From DATKEU01 sp036493295 (lineage in GTDB: Bacteria; Myxococcota_A; Polyangia; Fen-1088), in NCBI GenBank assembly GCA_036493295.1, contig DASXQB010000312.1, positions 1 to 12,705 of the forward strand: DNA of 12,705 nt, read 5' to 3'. A program made the position numbers and the translations under genes. Under the pieces are notes generated by a model. The model saw only the letters and a program-made list of their open reading frames with translations. It ran no database searches and was not told the origin of the DNA. How positions within the stretch are numbered: position 1 is the first letter of the stretch; each line of letters begins with the position of its first letter. This document shows positions 7,078 to 12,705 of this stretch, piece by piece.

Positions 7078-7710
7078 ATGGCCACAGTCGCGACCTCCGT
7101 TCCCGTCATTCCTGGACCGCTGTCCGAAGCAGATGCGCTGGACGCCCGCGTCCGCGCGCTGCGCGAACGGTTTCCACGCGTCATCATCGATCGGTACCTG
7201 GCGCTGTTGCCGGCGGTCGGCGCGCGCGTGCTGCTGTCGCCGGGCGCGGCGCTGGTCGGCGACGTGCAACTGGGCGACGACGTGTCGATCTGGTACGGCG
7301 CGGTCTTGCGCGGCGATCTGGCGTCCATCGTGGTCGGGCGGGGCACCAACATTCAGGACGGGACGGTCATTCACGTCGGCGACGATTCGCCGTGCATCGT
7401 CGGCGCCGAAACTGTGGTCGGACATCGTGCCATGCTGCATGCCTGCCGGATCGAGGACGGCTGTTTGATCGGCATGCAGTCGACCATCCTGGACGAGGCG
7501 GTGATCGGCCAGGGATCGATCGTCGGTGCCGGCGCGCTGGTCACGCAGCGCACGGTCATCCCACCGCGCAGCTTGGTCCTGGGCGCGCCGGCCCGGGTGA
7601 TCAAGCGTCTGGACGAATCTGACGAGGCTTTTCATCGGGCTCTGGCCGGGAAATATGCTCGCTTGAAGGAGAACTATCGATGCGACGCCTTGAGAAACGA
7701 TCAGCGATGA
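7078..7710 (+). CDS. Gamma-class carbonic anhydrase-like hexapeptide-repeat protein
   Basis: The product is 210 residues. A left-handed beta-helix of hexapeptide repeats runs from about 52 to 175 (GAALVGDVQLGDDVSIWYGAVLRGD, then IVVGRGTNIQDGTVIHVG, and later CLIGMQSTILDEAVIGQGSIVGAGALVTQ). Three histidines match the metal ligands of gamma-carbonic anhydrases: His99 (VIHVG), His116 and His121 (GHRAMLHACRI). The short C-terminal helix (about 180-205) is usual. Relatives are zinc or iron proteins; some hydrate CO2 but many (YrdA, PaaY-like) have weak or other activity, so enzyme activity is not certain. A somewhat long N-terminus (about 45 residues before the helix) is unusual. The 3' end overlaps the next gene by 31 nt, so the two are probably cotranscribed and coupled. 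The ATG at 7078 has no Shine-Dalgarno sequence but has a -10-like box 6 nt upstream. Confidence 0.87.
   Translation: MATVATSVPVIPGPLSEADALDARVRALRERFPRVIIDRYLALLPAVGARVLLSPGAALVGDVQLGDDVSIWYGAVLRGDLASIVVGRGTNIQDGTVIHVGDDSPCIVGAETVVGHRAMLHACRIEDGCLIGMQSTILDEAVIGQGSIVGAGALVTQRTVIPPRSLVLGAPARVIKRLDESDEAFHRALAGKYARLKENYRCDALRNDQR
7666..7671 (+). promoter_or_regulatory. Ribosome binding site of the monooxygenase-like lipoprotein gene
   Basis: AAGGAG lies 8 nt before the ATG at 7680, within the 3' end of the preceding gene. It favours this start over the ATG at 7707, which overlaps the upstream stop as ATGA but has only a weak, distant SD. Confidence 0.75.
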
Positions 7711-9077
7711 CCGGCGCGGTTAGGCGATTCAGCTTGGTTGCAGCTGCGCTGGGATTCGCCGCCTGCGGCAACGTCACGTCGAACGCCGGCGCCGGCGGCG
7801 GCGACGGCGGAGCGGCCGCTCCTGGTTCAGGCGGCGCCGGCGGTGGCAATACCGGCGGTGCCGATGCCGGCAGCGACGGTCCCGCTGTCGTGGTCGGCGA
7901 CGTGACGTACTACCGCGACGTGCAGCCGATCGTGCAAAAGCGCTGTCAGACCTGCCACACGGACAACGGCATCGCGCCGTTCGCGCTGCTGACCTACGAC
8001 GACGTCAAGATGCACGCGCCCGACATCGCCGCCCAGACCACGGCGCGGGTGATGCCGCCTTGGTTGCCCGCGCCCGGCTGCGGCGACTTTCGCGACAGTC
8101 GCCGCCTCAGCGATCTGGAAGTGGCGACGCTGGCGGCCTGGAACCAGGCCGGCGCTCCCGCCGGCAACGCCGCGGACGCGCCGCCCAGCGCGGTGCCGGC
8201 CGGCGCCGACCTGGGAACGCCCGGGGCGACGCTGGATCCTGGCACCAGCTATCACGCCAACGCGGCGCTGACCGATGACTATCATTGCTTCCTGATCGAT
8301 CCGGCCATCGCCGCGCAGAAAGATCTCATTGGCTTCGACATTCATCCCGGCATGCGCGCGGCAGTGCACCACGTGCTGCTGTACGCGATCCCCGCCGGCA
8401 ACGTCAGCCAGGCGCAGATGAAGGACGACGGCGAGGCGGGCGTGGGCTGGACCTGCTTCGGCGGCACCGGCGTCACCGGCGCGCAGACCGTGGGCGGGTG
8501 GGTGCCGGGCGCGGGCGCGACGGCTTTCCCCGCGCCGACCGGGATCCGCCTGGCCGCCGGCACGCAGATCGTCATGCAGATTCACTACAACCTTCTGGTG
8601 CAAAAGGACGTCACCGATCGCACGACGGCGGATCTGTTTTTCTCGGCCACGCCGGTCAGCAAGCCGGCGGCGATCTTCGCCGTCGCCAACCTGACCTTCG
8701 ACGTGCCGGCGGGAACGAAATCGCAGACGGTGATGGGGCAGCTGGCGATCAAATCGACGGCGGCGCTGTGGGGCGTGGTGCCGCACATGCATTTGCACGG
8801 CACGCAGATCAAGGTCGACATCCTGCACGCTGGCGGCGCCACCGACTGCGCCGTCGACATCCCGCAGTGGGATTTCCACTGGCAGCAGTTCTATTACTAC
8901 CAGCAGCCGACCATGGTCGTGGCCGGCGACACTGTGCGCGTCTATTGCACGTACGACAACTCGGCGGAGAACCAGCCCGTGGTGAACGGCGCGCCGCTGA
9001 CCCCGACGGATCTGCGCTGGGGCGAAAAGACCACCGACGAGATGTGCCTGAACTATCTGTACGCCGCGATCCCGTAG
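7680..9077 (+). CDS. Lipoprotein with cytochrome c-type motif and copper type II monooxygenase-like domain
   Basis: The product is 465 residues. A basic N-terminus and hydrophobic stretch (about 17-28) end in a lipobox-like GFAAC (Cys29), so it is probably a lipoprotein exported by Sec. A Gly/Ala-rich linker follows (37-68). Next is a small domain with heme motif C89-Q-T-C92-H93 and a later MPPW (125-128), whose Met125 could be the second heme ligand. Residues about 185-465 resemble the two-domain core of peptidylglycine/dopamine monooxygenases. Likely copper ligands are His230, His231 and His302 for one site, and the PHMHLHG histidines (369-373) plus Met455 (DEMC) for the other. A plausible role is heme-linked copper oxygenation of an unknown substrate in the envelope. 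The first ATG with its SD was chosen; the ATG at 7707 would give a shorter signal peptide. It overlaps the carbonic anhydrase gene by 31 nt. Confidence 0.83.
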   Translation: MRRLEKRSAMTGAVRRFSLVAAALGFAACGNVTSNAGAGGGDGGAAAPGSGGAGGGNTGGADAGSDGPAVVVGDVTYYRDVQPIVQKRCQTCHTDNGIAPFALLTYDDVKMHAPDIAAQTTARVMPPWLPAPGCGDFRDSRRLSDLEVATLAAWNQAGAPAGNAADAPPSAVPAGADLGTPGATLDPGTSYHANAALTDDYHCFLIDPAIAAQKDLIGFDIHPGMRAAVHHVLLYAIPAGNVSQAQMKDDGEAGVGWTCFGGTGVTGAQTVGGWVPGAGATAFPAPTGIRLAAGTQIVMQIHYNLLVQKDVTDRTTADLFFSATPVSKPAAIFAVANLTFDVPAGTKSQTVMGQLAIKSTAALWGVVPHMHLHGTQIKVDILHAGGATDCAVDIPQWDFHWQQFYYYQQPTMVVAGDTVRVYCTYDNSAENQPVVNGAPLTPTDLRWGEKTTDEMCLNYLYAAIP

Positions 9078-9107
9078 CGCCAGCCCTCGCCGCGGGCGCC
9101 ACCGAGG

Positions 9108-9116
9108 TGCTAGTTT
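9108..9116 (+). promoter_or_regulatory. Candidate extended -10 element of the aldolase/dehydrogenase gene
   Basis: TGC followed by TAGTTT (TGnTAnnnT) ends 6 nt before the GTG at 9123, giving a leaderless mRNA if used. A GAGGTG lies 13 nt before the start, too far for a good Shine-Dalgarno sequence. The whole gap to the preceding gene is 45 nt, so the gene could also be read through from upstream. Confidence 0.4.
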
Positions 9117-9122
9117 CCGCGC

Positions 9123-11198
9123 GTGGATTATCGCTGGAATGACGACGAGGCGGCCAAGCACGGCGACGACCTGGCGCAGCTGATCTATCTGTCGAACGTG
9201 GTCGGCGCCGACCCGACGCTGACCCAGCCAGGCGGTGGCAACAGCTCCGTCAAACGTCAGGAGACGGATTTTGCCGGGCGCGCCGTCGACGTCCTGCGCG
9301 TGAAGGGCAGCGGCACCGATCTGCGCACCATCGCCGCGTCCGGTTTCACCGGGCTGCGCATGGACGATCTCGGTTTTCTGCGCCGCCGCGATCGGATGTC
9401 CGACGAAGAAATGATGGCCTTCATGCGCGCCTGCATGCTGGATGCGCGCGAACCGGCGCCGTCGGTGGAGACGCCGCTGCACTCGGTGCTGCGGCATCGG
9501 TTCATCGTCCACACGCACGACTTCGCGACCCAGGCGCTGACCGATACCCCGCGCCCCGAAGCGCTGGTGCGCGAGGCGCTGGGCTCTGCGGTGGCATACA
9601 TCGACTACGTGCGGCCGGGCTTCCCGCTTGCGCGCGCGGTGTCGCAGTTGGGGCCGCTGCCGGACGAGGCGAAGGGTTTGGTGCTGGGGCGGCACGGGCT
9701 CATTGCGTGGGGCCACACGGCCAAGGATTGCTACGACAGCTTGTTCTCCCTGATCAACCGCAGCGAAAAATTCCTCGCCGAAAAGCGCGGCTCGCGACCC
9801 TTCATCGAGGTGCGCGTGCCGGCGCCACCGATCGCAGAGCGACGGGCCAAGGCGCGCCAGATCTTGCCGCTGCTGCGCGCCGGCCTGGGAACGCAGCAGC
9901 CGATCTTGCAACCGATCTTGCAGCCGATCTTGCACTGGGACGGCTCCGACGAGGCGGCGGCGTTCGCCGGCTCGGCGCAGGCGGCGGCGCTGGTGGCGCG
10001 CGGGATGGTCACGCCCGAGCACATCCTGCGCTGCGGGCGGGTGGCGCTGGCGGTGAAAGATGACCTGGCTTCGCTGCCAGTAGCCGACGCCGCGCGCGCG
10101 CTGGCCCACGCCCTGGCCGGCTTCGCCGCCGATGCGCGCGCGGTGTACGAACGGCAAAAGGATCGCACCGCCGCGCCGATGCTGGAGCCGACGCCGCGGG
10201 TTGTGCTGCTGCCGGGCCTGGGTCTGGTGACGGCGATGAAGGACAAGGCCAGCGCCGTGGTCGGCAACCTTTGCTACCGCCACGCCATGCGCGTGATGGA
10301 AGCAGCCGAGTCGCTGGGCGGCTTTCGGTTCCTTGACGAAGCAGACGCGGTCGAGTTCGAATACTGGCCTTTGGAGCTGGCCAAGCTGAACGCGCCCGAG
10401 AAGGAGCTGTCGCGGCAGGTGGCGCTGGTGACCGGCGCGGCCAGCGGCATCGGGCGGGCCATCGCCGAGCGCTTCGCGGCCGAGGGCGGGCACCTGGTGC
10501 TGACCGACATCGCCGGCGATGCCCTTCGCCAGACGGCGGCGGCCATCGGTAAGCTGTGCAAGGACGCGCAGCGGGTGATCGCCGTGGAGGCCGACGCCAC
10601 CCACGCGGCCGACGCGGCCCGCGCCGTGACCGAAGCGGTGCTGACCTTCGGTGGCCTGGACATCCTGGTTTGCAACGCCGGGTTCATCCAGGCCGGGCCG
10701 ATCGATCTGATCGCGCCCGGTGATTGGAACCGTCACTTCGAGGTCAACGTGGGCGGCTATTTCCTGGCGGTGCGCGAGGCGGTGGCGGTGATGAAGGCGC
10801 AAGGGCGGGGGACGATCGTCTTCAACGCATCGAAGGGCGCGTTCGCGCCGACGGCGGACAACGCGGCCTACGCCAGCTCGAAGGCGGCGGTGGCGGCGCT
10901 GGCGCGCAATCTGGCGACGGAGCTGGGGCCGCACGGCATCCGGGTGAATTACATCAACGCGGACTTCATCGACACGCCGCTGATGAACCAGCTCATCGCC
11001 CAGCGGGCGGCGCAAAAAGGGATCTCGCCGGCGCAGCAGGCTGACGAATATCGGCGGCGCAATCTGTTGTCGGTGGGGCCCATCCCCCCGTCGGCGGTGG
11101 CGGAGGCTGCGCTGTTCTTCGCCTCGCCGCGGGCGCGGTTCACCACCGGCGGCGTGCTGACCGTCGACGGCGGGATCAAAGAAGCGATGCCGCGGTAG
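9123..11198 (+). CDS. Bifunctional class II aldolase / short-chain dehydrogenase (rhamnulose-1-phosphate aldolase type)
   Basis: The 691-residue protein joins two enzymes. Residues about 10-260 form a class II aldolase domain: zinc ligands His130 and His132 (VHTHDF) and His191 (GRHGLIAWGH), with GGGNSSVK (37-44) as the phosphate-binding segment. Residues about 430-690 are a Rossmann short-chain dehydrogenase: TGAASGIG (437-444), NAG (518-520), Ser570, and Tyr583 with Lys587 (YASSK). Proteins of this fused family and size (Bacillus YuxG/RhaEW type) cleave L-rhamnulose-1-phosphate to dihydroxyacetone phosphate and lactaldehyde and oxidise the lactaldehyde. That activity is an inference from family; related sugars cannot be excluded. 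The GTG start fits the conserved RWNDDEA opening. A perfect 12-bp repeat gives QPIL three times at 259-270. No other rhamnose gene is in the window. Confidence 0.88.
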   Translation: MDYRWNDDEAAKHGDDLAQLIYLSNVVGADPTLTQPGGGNSSVKRQETDFAGRAVDVLRVKGSGTDLRTIAASGFTGLRMDDLGFLRRRDRMSDEEMMAFMRACMLDAREPAPSVETPLHSVLRHRFIVHTHDFATQALTDTPRPEALVREALGSAVAYIDYVRPGFPLARAVSQLGPLPDEAKGLVLGRHGLIAWGHTAKDCYDSLFSLINRSEKFLAEKRGSRPFIEVRVPAPPIAERRAKARQILPLLRAGLGTQQPILQPILQPILHWDGSDEAAAFAGSAQAAALVARGMVTPEHILRCGRVALAVKDDLASLPVADAARALAHALAGFAADARAVYERQKDRTAAPMLEPTPRVVLLPGLGLVTAMKDKASAVVGNLCYRHAMRVMEAAESLGGFRFLDEADAVEFEYWPLELAKLNAPEKELSRQVALVTGAASGIGRAIAERFAAEGGHLVLTDIAGDALRQTAAAIGKLCKDAQRVIAVEADATHAADAARAVTEAVLTFGGLDILVCNAGFIQAGPIDLIAPGDWNRHFEVNVGGYFLAVREAVAVMKAQGRGTIVFNASKGAFAPTADNAAYASSKAAVAALARNLATELGPHGIRVNYINADFIDTPLMNQLIAQRAAQKGISPAQQADEYRRRNLLSVGPIPPSAVAEAALFFASPRARFTTGGVLTVDGGIKEAMPR
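9897..9932 (+). repeat. Three 12-bp tandem repeats inside the aldolase/dehydrogenase gene
   Basis: Three consecutive units (CAGCCGATCTTG, CAACCGATCTTG, CAGCCGATCTTG) differ at one silent position and encode Gln-Pro-Ile-Leu three times (residues 259-270). They lie between the aldolase core and the linker to the dehydrogenase. The repeat length is a multiple of three, so unit gain or loss would keep the frame. Confidence 0.9.
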
Positions 11199-11218
11199 CA
11201 CGGCGCTGCGCCGCCGTG
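11199..11218. terminator. Hairpin just after the aldolase/dehydrogenase stop codon
   Basis: CACGGCG and CGCCGTG form a perfect 7-bp stem with a 6-nt loop, starting 1 nt after the TAG stop. There is no T-run, so a terminator role is only possible. It runs straight into the proposed prfB -10 box at 11219, so it could equally influence prfB transcription. Confidence 0.35.
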
Positions 11219-11224
11219 TACACT
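11219..11224 (+). promoter_or_regulatory. Candidate -10 element of prfB
   Basis: TACACT ends 8 nt before the prfB ATG at 11233. Initiation 7-9 nt downstream would give a leaderless or nearly leaderless mRNA. The 34-nt gap has no Shine-Dalgarno sequence and no clear -35. Confidence 0.4.
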
Positions 11225-11232
11225 CACCGGCC

Positions 11233-12379
11233 ATGGAAATCAGCCCCCTGCGAGAACGCATCAGCAAGCTGCAAAGCCGCTTGGCGATTCTCCGGGGGCA
11301 TCTTTGACATCGACGGCAAACGCAGGCGCATAGGCGAGCTGGACCACGAGGCGGGCACGCCGGAGTTCTGGAACGCCGCCGAGAAAGCCCAGACCACGCT
11401 GCGCGAGCAGGCGCGGCTGAAGTCGACCGTCGATGGATACGACGGGCAGATGCGCGCCATCGAGGACGCGCAGATCCTGGTCGACCTGGCTGACGAGGCC
11501 AAGGACGAAGCGACCGCCGCCGAAGCCGACGCCACGCTGGCGGCTTCGGAGGACGTGGTCGCGAAGATGGAGTTCGCCCGCATGTTGACCGGTCCGTACG
11601 ACCGGCAGGGCGCCTTGCTCAGCATCAACGCCGGCGCCGGCGGCACCGAGTCGCAGGACTGGGCCGAGATGCTGCTGCGGATGTATTCGCGCTGGGCCGA
11701 GCGCAAAGGATACAAGGTCGAACAGCTTGATCTGCAGCCCGGCGACGAGGCCGGCATCAAGGGCGTCACCATCGGCATCGAGGGCGAGTGGGCCTACGGC
11801 TACCTGCGCGCCGAGTTCGGCGTCCACCGGCTGGTGCGCATCTCGCCTTATGATTCGCAGGCGCGCCGCCACACCTCGTTCGCCAGCGTGTTCATCTATC
11901 CCGACATCGACGAGACGGTGAAGGTGGAGATCGACGACAAGGATCTGCGCATCGACGTCATGCGATCGTCGGGCGCCGGCGGCCAGCACGTGAACAAGAC
12001 CGAATCCGCGGTGCGCATCACCCACATCCCCACCGGCATCGCCGTGCACTGCCAGTCAGAGCGGTCGCAGCACAAGAACCGCGGCACGGCCATGCGCATC
12101 CTGCGGTCCAAGCTGTTCGAGGTCGAACAAAAGAAAATGGAAGACAAGATGGGCGGTATCCACGCCCAGAAGAAAGCCATCGAGTGGGGCAACCAGATTC
12201 GTTCGTACGTCCTGGCGCCGTACCGGCTGGTCTCCGACCACCGGACGGGCCTGAAGGTCAGCCAGGTTGACGACGTCCTGGACGGCGATCTGGATCAGTT
12301 CATGGTCGCCCAGCTCTTGTTGCTGGCGGGCGATCCATCGGCCGCGCCGGTGACACGGCCGGACGACGACGACCTGTAA
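11233..12379 (+). CDS. prfB: Peptide chain release factor 2, made by +1 programmed frameshifting
   Basis: RF2 releases finished proteins at UGA and UAA codons. The first frame runs from ATG 11233 for 24 codons (MEISPLRERISKLQSRLAILRGHL) to an in-frame TGA at 11305. After a +1 slip the second frame continues from GAC at 11306 to the TAA at 12377, giving 381 residues (join 11233-11304, 11306-12379). Key motifs: GGQ (249-251) for hydrolysis, with Ser245 in the spot where E. coli K-12 has a Thr that slows the enzyme; NKTESAVRITHIPTGI; RSQHKN. The stop-recognition tripeptide reads SPY (204-206) rather than the usual SPF. The C-terminus ends in an acidic DDDD tail. The gene is followed by lysS, as in E. 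coli. A start at 11216 in the second frame would give a non-conserved N-terminus and is not used. Confidence 0.95.
11293..11308 (+). other. prfB: +1 programmed ribosomal frameshift site of prfB
   Basis: CGGGGG (SD-like), then a 3-nt spacer CAT, then CTT-TGA-C. This is the same arrangement and spacing as the E. coli prfB site (AGGGGG, spacer TAT, CTTTGAC); only one base of the SD-like core and one of the spacer differ. When RF2 is scarce, the ribosome pauses at UGA, the peptidyl-tRNA slips from CUU to UUU and translation resumes at GAC, so RF2 controls its own synthesis. All elements are visible in the sequence. Confidence 0.95.
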
Positions 12380-12423
12380 TCCGGTTCCAACATGGGAGAT
12401 TTTCGTACATCTGTGGATAAATT

Positions 12424-12452
12424 TTGATTCACGCAATATTCACTGCTAGTTG
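12424..12452 (+). promoter_or_regulatory. Weak candidate promoter upstream of lysS
   Basis: The 108-nt gap between prfB and lysS is markedly AT-richer than the rest of the window near 12400-12450. TTGATT (12424-12429), a 17-nt spacer and TAGTTG preceded by TGC (12447-12452) could form a promoter with an extended -10, though the last -10 base does not match consensus. lysS may also simply be cotranscribed with prfB. Confidence 0.28.
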
Positions 12453-12487
12453 CGGCGCCGACGGCTGTTGGTATCCCGTGGAGAAAC

Positions 12488-12705
12488 ATGGCTGACGAAC
12501 GCGAGTTGATTGCGGAACGCGAGAAGAAGGCGGCGGAGATTCGCGCCGCCGGACGTAATCCCTACGCGAACGGCTTCGTCCCCTCGCACGCCATCGGCGA
12601 GGTGGTGGCGAAGTTCGCCGATCGCACGCCGCCGGCAGCGGGAGCCGACGCGCACGCCGCGGGTGCGCCCGAGTTGTTGTCGGACGAAAAGTTCACCGTC
12701 GCCGG
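12488..12705 (+). CDS. lysS: Lysyl-tRNA synthetase (class II), 5' part only
   Basis: Charges tRNA(Lys) with lysine in the cytoplasm. Only the first 72 codons are present; the frame is open to the right edge. The N-terminus MADERELIAEREKKAAEIRAAGRNPYANGF has the helix and NPY motif that open bacterial LysRS proteins, before the OB-fold anticodon-binding domain. A loop rich in Ala/Gly/Pro (about residues 47-63) precedes LLSDEKFTVAG, where the OB-fold begins; it is probably a lineage insertion. GGAG at 12480-12483 lies 4 nt before the ATG. The position after prfB matches the prfB-lysS pair of E. coli. The catalytic domain lies beyond the window, so integrity cannot be judged. Confidence 0.85.
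   Translation, partial: MADERELIAEREKKAAEIRAAGRNPYANGFVPSHAIGEVVAKFADRTPPAAGADAHAAGAPELLSDEKFTVA

Noticed and set aside
7827..11267. A 1146-codon open frame on the minus strand.
   Set aside because: It lies opposite the lipoprotein and the aldolase/dehydrogenase, both with clear family motifs. Its translation is His/Arg-rich and low in hydrophobic pattern, as expected of an antisense shadow in GC-rich DNA.
11216..11305. prfB starting at 11216 in the second frame.
   Set aside because: The resulting N-terminus (MYTHRPWKSAPC...) is not RF2-like, while the ATG at 11233 in the other frame gives the conserved leader and the frameshift signal.
12392..12427. An 11-codon ORF after prfB (MGDFRTSVDKF).
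   Set aside because: It is too short, has no SD, and codon structure gives no support; probably chance in an AT-richer gap.

Overview
The window is GC-rich, densely coded bacterial DNA, most like a myxobacterium or related former 'deltaproteobacterial' lineage. The lineage is inferred from three things: the Gld-type ABC / DUF4340 cluster, a Gly/Ala-rich lipoprotein with a CXXCH motif and a copper monooxygenase fold, and the strong GC codon bias. No rRNA, tRNA, CRISPR array, insertion sequence or phage gene was seen. The content is mostly housekeeping and ordinary accessory genes, and no wholly new multi-gene system is evident.

Layout. (1) 1-4826, minus strand: a compact operon read right to left. 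It encodes an ABC ATPase (GldA-like), an ABC-2 permease (GldF-like), a GldG-family auxiliary membrane protein, a DUF4340 protein and an unrecognised exported or membrane-anchored protein cut by the left edge. The first four genes abut or overlap, and each downstream one has a strong Shine-Dalgarno (SD) sequence. (2) 4827-4933: a short divergent promoter region. (3) 4934-6337, plus: purF, of the iron-sulfur-cluster type. (4) 6338-6463: a convergent intergenic region with a 9-bp tandem repeat and two perfect GC-rich hairpins. (5) 6464-6997, minus: a DinB/DUF1572-type protein, divergent from (6) 7078-9077, plus: a gamma-class carbonic-anhydrase-like protein whose 3' end overlaps a lipoprotein with a cytochrome c-type CXXCH motif and a copper type II monooxygenase-like domain. 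(7) 9123-11198, plus: a fused class II aldolase / short-chain dehydrogenase of the rhamnulose-1-phosphate aldolase type, carrying a 12-bp triplicated repeat inside the gene. (8) 11233-12379, plus: prfB (release factor 2) with a textbook +1 programmed frameshift at codon 25. (9) 12488-12705, plus: the start of lysS, cut by the right edge; prfB-lysS is also the order in E. coli.

Two points cut across the window. The genes that begin transcription units (the ATPase gene, purF, the dinB-like gene, the carbonic anhydrase gene, the aldolase gene, prfB) have no visible SD but have a -10-like hexamer 6-10 nt before the start codon. Genes inside units have good SD sequences. This suggests leaderless or near-leaderless mRNAs for the leading genes. 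Release factor 2 has SPY in place of the usual SPF stop-codon recognition tripeptide, and its frameshift site is intact.
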